The notes beneath the pieces were generated by a model. It did no database searches. It was not told where the DNA came from and was given only the letters and a program-made list of their open reading frames with translations. Both the position numbers and the translations under genes were made by a program. A stretch of 64,000 nt of DNA from Nereocystis luetkeana (Eukaryota; Sar; Phaeophyceae; Laminariales; Laminariaceae): assembly GCA_031213475.1 (NCBI GenBank), contig JARUPZ010000002.1:4349049-4413048 (forward strand), in the 5' to 3' direction. The stretch's first letter is position 1. Every line of letters begins with the position of its first letter. Positions 35,945-49,300 of the stretch are shown one piece after another.

Positions 35945-38900
35945 TCACTTATGATCGTCCCGCTGCTGCTTATGCGCGCTATGATACCTGGCACAACTTA
36001 ACTGCATGCCGGCGTGTACTCGTACTACCAATAGGTACCGGCGCGTGAAATACACGTTGACATTTCTCTGTCGCGGTGGCGACCAGTGCGAGAACCAGCT
36101 GGGCGCGTCTATACACGGCGATGTGCAAGACAATTTTCTGCGGGAGCATACCGCAGAGGAGGACATGTCACATATTACCTGCCACGTTTAAGGGCTATGT
36201 ACTGATCATCGATAGCCGTTCGATGCATTTGCCACCCCTGGGAACCCGTTGACTTCATCTAACATGTATGTGGTTGCAATGTCGAGACACAACGGCACAT
36301 TTCCACAATGCGCCGGGTTTTGTGACACTTACCGAGCGGCGTGGCTTGAGGGATCGAAGATGTTTCCTGTAACCTGCACACCCGCGGCGTTGGCCGTGTA
36401 CAAGCCCCTCGTGCCGATCAACACGTTGTCCGCGATCTAAAAAAAAGGCACAAAGCACGCACGGCGGCGGGACATTTAGAACGATATATATAATACTAGG
36501 CTTTCTATAACTGGTACCTGATAGTTGATGTACAACTCCAGGTATCTATATGTGGCGGCCTTTTGAAGTGTCTGCCCATTTGATGTCGCTGCTGTGTGTG
36601 GTTATGAGAGGACTCTCGGCTGGATATTAACATTCGGACCAAAACCGGAAGACGTACATATTGTACGCGCTGCTGTTGATACACTGCGAAGTATGTACGC
36701 AGAAATGCCTAACAGGACGCCTAGAGATTCGAGAGGACAGGAATCGTATCATACGTCGGAACAGTAGCAACGAACACAACCGCATGAAACTTGGCAAGCT
36801 TTATGTGATTACATGCACCAGCGATAGTTATGCGGCATCAGGAGCGATAGTTTTGCAGCAGCGATAGTTATGCGGTCGTTTGAGGCTGCACCTACGGACC
36901 AACGCCTTCATCTCCTATTGATACAAATAGTGAAGGGCTTATAACCCCGATCTCACCTGTATGCCAGGGGAGCGCTGACAATGGATGCCCCAAGTCTCGG
37001 AGGAAGGGGACAATTCACAATCTAGAGCACACAGGCGATCACACGTAGGGAGCAGCAGGCACGTAAGACAGAACCAGACATGCGCGGGTTGTGCCGGTTA
37101 CCAACAACACAGAAAAAATAACCAGCAAAACAAGCTGGAAATCAAGACGGTTCACAGCGTCTATTCGCGTCTTTTGGCCAAGGAAGGTTGTGGTACCGTA
37201 GCAGCAGGCAGAACCGATCCCATGCGAAAAGGGCGGTGGAAAGAGGGGGAGGGGAGATGGTGGTGGGGTCGGGACGAAATCGCCGAGTTCTGTTACGATA
37301 TCAACCGCCCCAACACGGCTGCCCATATTACAGTACTAGTGTGAAAAAATGCTGGAAGGAAACAGAGAGAGAGCTCCGACACAATTGTTCGCAGTAAAGC
37401 ACAGGCGTGCACAGGCAACACAGCACGGCAGATAACGCGGCCCCTGTCACTGCGCTTTCGTGCGCTAGACATTCGTACCAGGGCTGGACTTTGTTATTCG
37501 ACTACTACTGAGAGTGGTTGTTACTGTACAGCAGTAGTGAGGCTTGTTTGTGGTCGTTTCTTCTTCTAAACACCCAAAGCCAGTTTACACACCCAAAGCA
37601 TTTGTGTACCAGTCACAGACTCCTCTCGCATGTGAGGGCTACCTCCATCGCTGCAGAACAAACGGTAGACAGTACGAGTATGCTCCCGGCCTCGGAGGGC
37701 ATTGGTTGATACGAGCACTCCCCCGCCGTCGCACGAGGAGCCACCGCCTAGAACGATCACATTCCTAGTTCAGGAAGAGAGGGGTTTACACCATCGTCCT
37801 TTCCGGCTACATATCAGGAAATACACCTTCCGGTTCCGTTCCGGTTCCGGTTCCGTTCCGGCCAGTCTCGCAGGGGTCACCAACGGTTGGGAGATGTCCC
37901 GGTAAGTTATCGATAGTCGCCGTTCAACCAAACACGTTTCTCCGGGATCGGTAAAATAAACCGCAGGTTAGGATCTAGATGATCTATCTGTAGATGCTTT
38001 ATCTGTATATGATCTGTCCGACGTGTGAAACGTTACCTTTTGCGGCAATTGGCATATCAAAATATATTGTTGCCAACCGTCTCGTATGTACGTGAACGAA
38101 ACTCACTGCTGATGTCGCCCGAGCATGTGTCAACTTGGATGGTGGTCGTAGTTCCGCCGGTGACTGTGACGTCGTCAAAGTCGAGTTCCACGCCCTTGGC
38201 ATCTTCAATGTTCAGATGCCGTAGTGATGAAGCACAAAAATACACGCGGTTTCCCGACGGGGAAGAGGACACCCCGCCACAATGATTTCGAGGGAGAGAG
38301 GGTAGGTGCAAGGTCGAGGCACGAGACAAGACACGATACGTTACGACACAAATCAAACGTGGAGGGCAAGGGTTAGTGGACACGTACGTAAGCCTTGTGG
38401 TACAGGCTAACTTGAACGACGCAGAACGCAATGCCAGGTGTTGCGACCTGTCATCCATGGACAGCTGTTTGCTGAAACTCATCCTAGAGATCAACCGAAC
38501 CACGGGGCAACGTAATTGCGTCAGGTATTGCCAGTGGACGCCTGTTGGCTGACAAATTTGTCCTCCGCCTGATAGAGATGATCGGCTGGACCCGCATTCA
38601 GGAGGGCGGAAGCTATCAACTTTACCCTGTATCATACATAACTGTGGGGGCCTCTCTATGATCCCGCCAGCACGCTCTTCCCTTGGAAGGATCTATTGAT
38701 CAGTTTCTAAAGGTGTAGACACGGGCGGCACGGGATCGCGTGATGACGACTCCGGATGCTTGCACGGAACTCCCGCTCTCTGGTATTGCTATCCAGTCGT
38801 CAAGCTGACTCCGTACCTCACATGGAGATACACGATGAGTGGCGTCCGGAGGTACGGTCAAACCTCAATCAACATAACCTCTCTCTACACAGAACGGAAC

Positions 38901-40315
38901 GGCACCGCCTTGCGCCAGCGGCAACGAAGGAAAACTAAACCACCGCTCCGTCGATACCAACGTATAAAACACGTGGGAGCCTTCCGCCTCTCACCATATA
39001 CCACTAATACTCAAACATGAGAGATTTTTTAGGATGAAATATGAATCTAAGAACGGTCCTTATATTTATGGACCGAGGGGTACACTGGCGAGGCGGGTGG
39101 AGACTTCCACAGCAGGAATACGAAACATTTCAACCTGGTAGTAGATGTTATTCTGCGCCACCAAGTAAGCATCGGCCTCCTTGACTGTCAAGTGTGTCTA
39201 CGATAGCTAACTCCCGTCTCCTTCTGGTCTTCTGGCCTTTTTCACAGGCAGCAGCGAATCCGCACGGCATATATAAGGTTGGATCATTCCTCCTGTTGAG
39301 TTTTTTTTTACGGGTGCACGTGCCGGTTTCGGGCCCTGTATACCTGGACGCCAAAACCAGCACTGCTTGAGTTGTGGTACGTAATAACACCGCAGGTGGC
39401 CGGGACGCACCATCCCTCTTGCACAACCTGGGTGTAAACAAATCCTTGTGGAGACACTGAATAACGTAGCACACCATCAACCCTCAGGGGAAAAACGCTG
39501 AGAGGTTGCCATTGTTCAATCATTGAACGATGTATTCAACCATGTAGCACACCGTCATTACCACAAGGGGGACGGAGTTGACAGGTTGACAATGTTCAAT
39601 GTCTCTACAAACTTGTTTTTTACGCCCACGTAGTGCAAAGGGGGCGTCCCCGCCACCAGTGGCCACCTATACTTTCCAGCTGATTTTGGGGGAGATTGCG
39701 TCCCTCAGCGGCATTCTGGACAAGCCAAGGTCACAGGTGTCATCCGTTCCCCACCCTTGTTACATACATGCCCTCCTTTTGTTTGGCGCATAGGGTGGTG
39801 CATTCCCCTTAGCAGACATACGCACAGTAGGGACTCTGTGAAGGTACACCTACTTATTAATAGTATAGTGGCTGGAACCCCCCCCTTGTGGGCGTAAAAA
39901 CATAATTGTGGAGACATTGAAGAGTTGGCAACCTCTCGAATCGGTACGCCTAAGGGTGTGACATTGTTCAATGTCCTCACAAGGATGTATTTACGCCCAC
40001 CTTGCGCAAGAGAGGGAGGGGGGGGGGGGGCGGGTCCCGGCCGCCTGTGACCTGAACAGGTCACACAACACTAGGAGTGAACTGCAGCACAAGGATTCGC
40101 GTCAATGAATGCATAGGATATCAGTTGGCCCTCACTACACTAGCCGTATCGATGTGAACGAGGCGAGCCATTTACTCAGTCAGCAGCTGCTGTAGCCGGT
40201 ACTTACATATGCCACGGCGGTTGTCGGCGATGGTGACGCCCTGAGCAGACGCCAAGGTGGATGTGTCGGAGCAAAGGTCCTGCGCATCGATATCATCAGC
40301 AGCAGGATTATCCGC

Positions 40316-40397
<82 letters not shown>

Positions 40398-43300
40398 GTC
40401 ATTATCATAATCGTCATCATCATCCTCCATACGGCCGTTCTCAATGCCATCATCACCACCACCATAATCGCCAACTTCATCCTAATCGTCATCGCCATCA
40501 ACAGCATCGTCATCAGCAGCAGCATCAGCAGCAGCATCAGCAGCAACATCAGCAGCACCAGCAGCAGCACCATCAGCAGTATCATCAGCTACGACGGCGG
40601 TGACGTACACAAAGGTACACGGCACTGCTATTGACAACCAAGCATGAACATCACCAGGGTCGTTCACGCGTCGGGTCAAACCTCGCGGGTCAGGTCGGAT
40701 TGGGTCGGGTAAGGGTGACCTGCCCCGACCCGTGATATTTCAAAACTGTCCTGGCCCGTGAAGAGCCTCGACAATGAGCACAAGCAGTGCTGCTTGTAGA
40801 ATACTGTTGTACCAGGTACGTACGTACAGGTACCATTTAGCGAATAATGCTGTGCTCGAAGGGACGCAGAAAGGCTCTGCTCCTCACGTATTTGGGAAGC
40901 ACGCTTAATGGCAAGTGAGAAGATGCAGCCGCGCAGCTGTTGTCGCTGTTGCTGTGTTGTACCGGCATGATAAGCATGTTAAGCTTCGCTTTCTCGTACA
41001 GCACACAAAAGCGGGCGGCGTTTTCTCGCGACCGCAAAAAAAACATCGTTTCCGCCGGGTATTTCATGCTTTCGGCGGCGAACAACCCGTCGCAAGCATT
41101 GGCAGCTCTCACGACATCAAGGGCAAGAAGGTTTGAAACGTAGCAGAGTTCAGCACTCACTCGAGAAAATGGTTTGGAAAAACACTAGCTGTGTACGAGA
41201 CGAAGAGACTAGTGCTAACCAATGGTTGGTCGCGTCTGGTCTGGTCGGCTTAGGGTTAGGGTTATTAAATAATAATAGTAAAGCTCGTATCGTACGCAGT
41301 GGCTCTCAACTATCGTGTTGAGCGAGTGATGAGCCCCCCTCTTGGAACGTGCCAGCAACGCAACGCAACCGGCCGAATATGCATAAGATGCCCCGATGCC
41401 CACCACGCGTTTCGACGCAGACGGGCCCACTGACCTTCCACGTCAGGCCGCCCGTGTTCACGCCCCCGGAGCCGAGGTTCCCGATGGTGCTGTCCGCTAC
41501 GGTCATGGTGCACTGATCGGTCGCTGGGTGTATAACCGAAGGAAGCGTGGCGTTGGCATCCAGCAATAAGGCGTTACGGTACAAGTCAGGAACGTTGGCA
41601 ACGCCACCGTGTGTTTCGACGTTGACTTTGCTTCTAACCTGGGGTAGAAAATACTTGCGATCCGTGGCGTGTATAAGGATTTTCCAAATAGATCGTCTCC
41701 TAAACGAAAATTAATGCATTGATTAAATCACACTAACCCAAGTAGTTTATGAACTAACTTCGCCGACCCATATCATGCCATCTCCTAACTTGCTATATAT
41801 ACGAGGTACATCAAGACGTTCAGGCATATCCTACCCCCCCCCAGCTGGAGGCGAGTACCCAGTACCTGGCAACACACATACTGACAAATAAAAAAATGAA
41901 ACAGAACAACAGCCGTCATTGATGTGAGACTCACAGCCCGAGCACGAGAGGCAGGAAATGTACCCGCGCTGGGAAGTTTCCTCGGTGTCTTTCCCGCCGT
42001 CTTTCCAGCCGAATATCTGACACACAGGACGAGTTCGTCGTGATTCAAGACGCATTGGACAGGGCAAGCAGGGGGTGAGACGAATACTTGTGAGGTCTAT
42101 ACGGGGCGCCCTTTCACGTATCGCCTTCGACCACGAAGCTTGTCTGTGCGTGGAGTGGGTGCGGGAATAGGCTGCGCACTTTGTGACCACAATGAAAAGG
42201 GTTCCCTTGGCGTAGCTCCGGGTGACGTTTCGAAGATCGGACAGGGCGATAGCGTCACCCATGTTTTTTTTTTTTTTTCGGTGACTGTTGTAGCACAACC
42301 ACCCCCGTTCGTGGGCTCTGTCGAACATCCTTCGTCGTCACGTGTGGTTGGCTGGTTCGTTTATGATAAACCTCCACCAGCTTACCGGTGCATACGTGTG
42401 TTCGACTTGGTTTGATTCGTATAGGCGTGATCAGAGATGGAACATGACCGGTCTCTTGATCGTTTTGTTAATCGTTCACTGCGGGTTGCCCGTGGCTCTA
42501 CACCCCCCCCCCCCCCCCCCCCCCCAAGTCTTTCGACTACGGCAGTGCATGACATGGAGGCAACCACCAGTCGGTGCCGAAATCCGCCTCACAAAGCGGT
42601 TCTTAGTAGGATGCAGCTCACCCTTCATGAAGCTCGTCTGACTCCCCACGGGGCTTCTCTTCGCGCTTGGTGCAAGCAATGTCTGCCTAGTCGGTGATAA
42701 CGCGACGTGCTCCGTCCCGGCATTGTAGGGACACAAGGGTCTATTCACTTTCCTTCTCTTTCTTCCCCGTTCGATGTCGACTTCGACGTCGATTTCTTTT
42801 ATCTGTCTTTTTGTGATGGGCATTTTGCTGTCTCCTCGGTTTCTGCTGCGACTCGTACAGCGTACCATATGTACGAACGTATGCTTATCTCACGTTTTTT
42901 TGGTCTGAGGTTCACGATTTGTTTCAGTTGTTACAGATGTGTACTATGTTCTGTCATACTTCCCCTTCTGCGGTAATCTCCCACTCCAGAGTTATTGGAG
43001 CATGTCTTGTGACCGCGGACTGCATCGTGGCGATGACATGATGTGAGGCGAACAATAACAATAGTCACACGACTACGGCCATGCATGACAACGAGTTCTC
43101 TTCCTCCCTCCCTCAGTCTATCGTCAAAAGTACCTGAGTGTCCTGAATGACGATGTCTCCTCCAATCCCAAGCACCCTGCTCCTCGGCGAGTTAGAAATC
43201 AGCCGAAGGCCGTCGCATTCGCCAGAGTCCTGTAGAGCGGCATCGATCGATGGGCAAGCAAGGTAACACATAACCGTTCTTTTGACATCTACACTCACAG

Positions 43301-46300
43301 CAACACACAGAATATGCGAGAAACTGCCGCCTTTCGCTGTTTTCCTTCGATGTCATTAGAACCCCCCCTCCTCAAGGCAACGCTCAGAACAAAAGTCGAA
43401 CAGTTAGCTCTCCCTTATTCTTCACCCGATTCTGCAACGTCGCCCCGCGTTCGGTTCGTTGGAAATTCCTTCCACTCGTCAATCGCTTTTTCCGAATTGC
43501 CCTTGCAGCAGTCTGAAGCTAATTTTTGGCGCTGCCAAATTCTACGAGGCGGGCTCGGCAGGTCGTGGTCTCCGAAACAGATTTTTTGCAGACAAGGTTG
43601 AGGTTCGGACCAAAGAGCTACCAGGTAGTCGCGTAGTGTATACAGAGGGTTTCTTGAACGTAAAAAAACAAAACAAATTTCCTGGACGACAGGGTCCTAG
43701 TGGCTCATTTTTGACACACTCAAATGGGTGTGTAGCCTCTACAGTAGAACCTATTTTTCATGTATGCGCGCAATTACCAGCAGAAAACTCTAAACAGCAG
43801 CGGAAAACGCTGGTCTATCGGAGGTGAAGAGCTACTCTGCCACGAACACGTATTGGTTCGAAACCATATTGGGTCCGTCGTTATCGTCCGCACCATAAAG
43901 TGGTCATCAAGACGGAGATACCCAATGGCGGAGCGGCCATAAGTCGGAGCTATTACGGGGGGCAATAGTTAACAGGACCAAATATTGTTAGTAAAAATGG
44001 TCAAATATATAGGTTTTATGTATACCATAGGTCCTGTTAACTAGGGTCCCCCGTAATAGCAGTCCTAACGACTTACGAAACGAATGAGGGTGCAGTCCAA
44101 ATAAACATACACGAACCGTCAACACTCTTATCCCAGGTAAAACGTTCCAAGAATCGGTCGACCTACCACCTATCAAACATTTGCACAATACCCCCATCGC
44201 ATCAATCGACATATAAAAACAACGGGATTTTACTATTAATAAGTGAATTTTTGCATGCGGATCATGGGAGTTCCGCAGAGTTAGCCCGGCCGCGGGGCCG
44301 AGCAAAACTGGTGTATAACCCTTCACTAAATGCTGTGTTGGTGCATCACGACACGCGGGACGGATGCCAACGTTTTTTTTTCCGCGCATGCTTTCGGGCG
44401 GCTGGAACGGCTCTCGAATCGGTCGGATTCACTTGTTGCAAGTTGGCAGATCAGAAGCGGCGCAAGAGGAAGCTCGCAAGCTCGCACGCGTATGAAGCAC
44501 CAGGCGGGCTATAAAATAGTGAAACGCAATTTGTATCACAAGCGAGAAGCGACGAACGCTCTAAAACAAAATATCGGTACGGTTACAAAATGCGAGACAA
44601 CGTGTGACGGCTCGACTCCGCGGCACGTGGAGCTGGGAGCTGTTCCTGCGTTACGGGTCACATTTCATTTGTCAAAGACGGCGTGAGAAGGGTGTCCGAA
44701 GGATCGCTTTATAAAGGCTAGCGTCCTGTGCTATATAATGCACAACGAGGTGCTTCGTACAAGTCCCCCCACCTTTCCGATGATCTTGACGGTCGATCCA
44801 ACCCTCACGTCGAGCGTACCGTCAAGCTCCCACACCCCGGTCTCCACCTTCCAGGTAAAAACGTGGGGGAAGGAGAGAAATAAAAAACATGGGGGAGAAG
44901 GGCCAAGGGACAAACATCTGCACGACCGCAACACACCCGAATCACAGCCGAAACCCGAACCAGGAACTGGGATGATAGACTTTCTCACCCGCTCTACAGA
45001 CCGCAACGCCCGGTTGACTCACAGTAGAAACAGCGAGGCATTGGGGATGGGAGATGCTAGCCCTCTACCGATCGGTACCCAAGATAGATAGATAGATAGC
45101 GTGCCGCCTGTAAGGAGTGGCTGAACAAGTCGACACGCCAAGTAGGAAGGGACACAACGACCCTAACCTCCCTTACAGTCCCCTGTACCAGGAATACGGT
45201 AAGGGGTGTGTAAAGTGGTCGCCAACGGGCGTTACGGGCGGCCACTCAACATTGCAGGGACTCGCTGCACCCAACAGCAGCACAGGGATGTACGCCGGCC
45301 TTCGTGGTCAAGGGCCGTGGGGAAACGCGTGATGTCTTACGGCAGGCCGAGGCCTCATGCCACCCGGCCAAGTATGTTTCTGCTGCTGCGGAGTGCCGTT
45401 TCAATCATCTCACGGGCACCGACACGGCGTCGGAAGCATAGCCGCCTCGTGTCTGTGTTTGCATTGTTTTGACCAGAGGTACGTACTTGGGAAAGGACGT
45501 CGGTGATCGGTGGGTCTTGGTCTGTGAGATAGGATAGCATCCTGGTCATGTCTGCACAGCCCCCTCCCTCTATTCTGAGCTTGCGCGAGCTCTCTTGCCA
45601 TACCATCGTTGACTCCGGTTCCGAACCGCACGCCGTCAGTCCCTGATAAAAAAAATGAAGCCGAATAAGAGGGGGGGGATATGAGGCTTTTGAGTTCCGT
45701 TGTTTTGCAGAGCAAGGCGAAAAGCAACGGCCACAATGCTACAGATCAACCGCTATATGTCCCATTCGTCTCAAACGAACCACCCGAAAAAAAAATGAGC
45801 AATAGATACTTCGAGACTCCAAACAATTACGAAAAACAATTTTCCCCGGCGACATCGTTGCTCTCTCTATATACGAGTCCGCAGTAGCGTCTCTTTCGCC
45901 GACGGTGAAGGACACCCAAATCGCGTCTTAACCCTTTTAGAACTCCAGTCCCGTTTTGGGGACAAGCCACTCAAATTCCAAGTAATTTGTCTCCAGTTGT
46001 CCCCAAAACGAGAGTGCAGTCCTTAAAGGGTTAACCCTTTAAGGACTGCACTCCCGTTTTGGGGACGATTCACGTAAAATAAGAGTCACATTTTTGTTTT
46101 CGCGCGGTGTAGCACGAAATGGGCTGATAACCAAACAACGTATTAAGAAACAAAACCGTTTCGACGACCGTTGCGCGCCGCTCCACCAAAAACACAAAAG
46201 CGGGTACGCGGAGTACATCTTACAGAACTGTGGTGCTTGCCAACGATCTCCAATTTACTTCCTCGGAAAGCGGTATGAAATGCGTACCAGCTCGGACGGA

Positions 46301-49300
46301 GTAGGCGGCAGTGTAGGCGAGGGCGTAGGCATGGGCGTGGTAGGCGCGGGAGTAGGCGGCAGTGTAGGCGAGGGCGTAGGCAGGACCGGAGTAGGCGCGG
46401 GAGTAGTAGGCGCGGGAGTAGGCGGCAGTGTAGGGGAAGGCGTAGGCAGGACCAGAGTAGGCGCGGGAGTAGTAGGCGCGGGAGTAGTAGGCGCCGGAGT
46501 AGCAGGCGCGAGTGTAGGCGCAGGCGTAGGTGAGGCCGAAGTAGGCGCGGGAGTCGTCGGCGCAGGTGTTGGTTTCCCACAACTGGAGCTTGCCGAAGGG
46601 TTCGGGGCCTGTTGATTTCCGCCGACCGGCCGTCGCGGGGTTGTTCCGAAAGGGTGAACATATTAACGGCACAGGGAAACACGGCGTAAGGGGGGATGGG
46701 AGCGCACATGCAAGTCGAACGCATGCGACCCCCGATACAAATAAGCTGCCGCGGTCTCACTTAGGCGCCACGACAGAGGAAGCGATCTCCAGAAAGCGCT
46801 GTCCATGATGTTTGCTGAGTACAGCCACCATGCTTCGCGAGAGGTGTCAGTACTAAACACTCCACTGATGCCGTCGTAAGAAGACACGGACAGTATCTAT
46901 TAGTAGCAGCCCCCGTCAACTGAGAGATCGCGGTGTTCTCATTCGTCTTCGGTTATTGCTTCTTCTCTCGCTCATCGTCCTCCAACAGCACTTCTCATTC
47001 AACGCCTACTCTACGACTTTTCCCTACGCCTCCAGTAGCTCACTTCTCTACCCCCCCACATTGTCCAACCGTGCGCTTCGTCGCCCTTCCCGCCTTTTCT
47101 CACTGCTTCACTAAACTGCGGCGCCACGTCATCTTTGTCCGCCTTGCGCACGCGATCGCCCGATTCGACGGACGTACACAACCCGGCTTGGCTCTACTCT
47201 AGCCGGCGGCTTCATGAGTTTTGTTCGAAAGGGCTCACCGACGTTTCGCTGACGAGCGTTGCCCAGTAGGAGCTGAGGGTGGTGAAATCGTCGGCCTGTG
47301 TGACGTAAGCGTATCCGTACGAGGCGGCGGCCATGTCCGAGATCGCGCACTGAAAAGCGCAAGCACAAAGGGGGACACAAAGTTTGCCACAGCAGGAAGG
47401 TGCGTTAAGGGGTCGGCGGCATAAAAACAAAAAGTTTGTGAGGTTTGCCTCGTCGTTTAGGTCGCTGTAAGATGGTCTCACACACGAGTGCTCGCATAAA
47501 GTACACGGGGGCTCGTGTGGGTTTGCGCCACAGCAATTCCGAGCGTCTTATCGCTGGAGACGAGCGAGGAAGGCCTGATCAACATCGCCTCACACCTTGC
47601 TGAGGACGAACGGAACGCACCAACTACTTAAAAATTCGTCCTGTTCACACGCTTGCAGCTATCGGTCGGCGATTCAGTTGGGCGGAAAACAAAACAAGCA
47701 CAAACATAGGCGTACGTATAACACACGGACGAAAAAAAACCCGAGACAAAGCTGCTGCAGTCTCGGGCATCCCTGCGGGAACGAAGCTTACTTTTATTTT
47801 AGAAACATTGATCAGTATAGAAAACTCCCTGGCAAAAACAGCACCTCAACAACGTCAGAAAAAATCGACTCACCTCCGCGGGGCTGCCGTTGAATCCGGT
47901 CATCATCACTGCGGAATTTCCCCTATCCCCCGCTGGAGAAGGAATGGTGGTTGAAGTCGCACCGTCGACCACAGTAGCCACAACAACGCGGCCCATTTGA
48001 AAAGAAACCTGACCAATTTCGTGCACAAACGGGACGTGTTCAGCAATATTTGCCTTTCATTTGGCTAGTGGTCCGGGGGTCGCTGAGCTGCTGTTGTATG
48101 ATGCGCCGTGAGAGTATGAACACTGGCGCGAATCAAGGTTGGTGTGGGTAAAGGTACAGACCTCGTGAGGTGAGGGAGAGTCGAGAGTTTTCGTGCCTGT
48201 AATAGAGGATTACAACACGCATACTGAAAGTCATGCACTTAGAAGATCGTATGGCATCTAGCATATCATGCCAAACACATGTGCGCCCAAAAATGAGCAA
48301 ATAAGCAAGGCTCACTTGTTTGGATTTTCTTTAAAAAAAAAGCAATCCATATTATAGGAGACAACAAAAAAAACGTTTGTCTTTATAGCTCACCAACACT
48401 TCGCTTCTGTCAAATATTTATCTACAAGGCTTCCACATGTCCAGCGGTGGGATCTTCGACACGCAAGAACGATGGGTATATCAGCCGAGCCCATACAACG
48501 GGCATGTACGATGCCCAAGACCAACCGATCAAAACGTGTCCCCGCTAGGTGCCGACTTCAAGTATCAAAGGCGCATAAACACAGCTGTCGGTACTCAAGA
48601 AGATGTTTTGGGGCCGTTGACAGCCCGCGGCAAACCTAAAACCTTCAGTGCCTTCAACTTGTCTGCGTCAGGTGGTAGAGCACATACAGAGCAGCGGCTG
48701 TGGCGCCCTTGGCGTGCGAATGCAGAGCGGGTAACAGTAGGCTGGAGATCATTAACCACACGTCCAACAGATGGTAGACCCTCGCCTCAAGATCTACTGT
48801 AGATACTTCAGGGAATACATTTTCCTGATCTGTATTATCTATTGGGAGTATTGATAGCTCATGCCACCGGATCGGGGCCGTACAAATCTGCTTGATCTAT
48901 CACTCGCCTGCAGAGTTGGATCTGTGTTAAACAGATACTGCACAGCATCTCATAACGGCAGGCGAGGATCTATCTGATCCGTTCAAGGTGAGCTACGAAT
49001 GCTTAAATACTACCAGTATTCAATACCATATGTCCCCCGTCCTTGCGTCGATCGTAGCTGAGGGCAGAATATCAACAACAAGTTCGATGTCTTGGGTGCG
49101 GATTTACCACAGTTCGCGTATTCTTAAGCGTCAACATGCTTCGTGTCGCTCCCCTGCGGCTGCTCCACGTAGCAAAAACAGAAAGGCTCTCCTCTAAAAC
49201 TAGCGTCGGAGCCAACGACAAAAAAAAAACACCCATGGTGTCCCCACCTTTCCGACACCCTCGCCCGTCATGAAATCGTCACTGACATGAAGTTCGTCCC

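Larger units (their letters stand above)
36333..45642 (-). other. Beta-helix region of the spherulin/beta-helix gene
   Basis: Exons at 45642-45487, 44847-44773, 43229-43134, 41633-41435, 40279-40207, 38202-38107, 37747- and 36436-36333 give short repeating beta-strand units: LDGTLDVRVGSTVKIIGK, NSPRSRVLGIGGDIVIQD, CTMTVADSTIGNLGSGGV, GVTIADNRRGI(Y)AKGVEL, and NVLIGTRGLYTANAAGVQV followed by TGNIF. This alternation of V/I/L strands with G and N turns is typical of right-handed parallel beta-helix folds (pectate-lyase-like or POMP-like). Phases join 41435/40279/38202/37747 without a break. Introns are 700-2000 bp. No catalytic signature was recognised, so binding or structural function is equally possible. 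Confidence 0.65.

Noticed and set aside
40172-40634. Poly-Met and poly-Ile frames
   Set aside because: Artefacts of the CAT microsatellite; only the segment 40207-40279 on minus is coding.
46094-46615. Plus-strand Gly/Val-rich 173-codon frame as a gene
   Set aside because: It is the minisatellite at 46298-46563 read through; no start context, splice sites or homology.
46750-46885. Minus-strand frame GVFSTDTSREAWWLYSAN... as an extra exon of the spherulin gene
   Set aside because: Its best acceptor gives a phase that does not fit the phase-0 junction between the exons ending at 47239 and starting at 45642, which already join cleanly.
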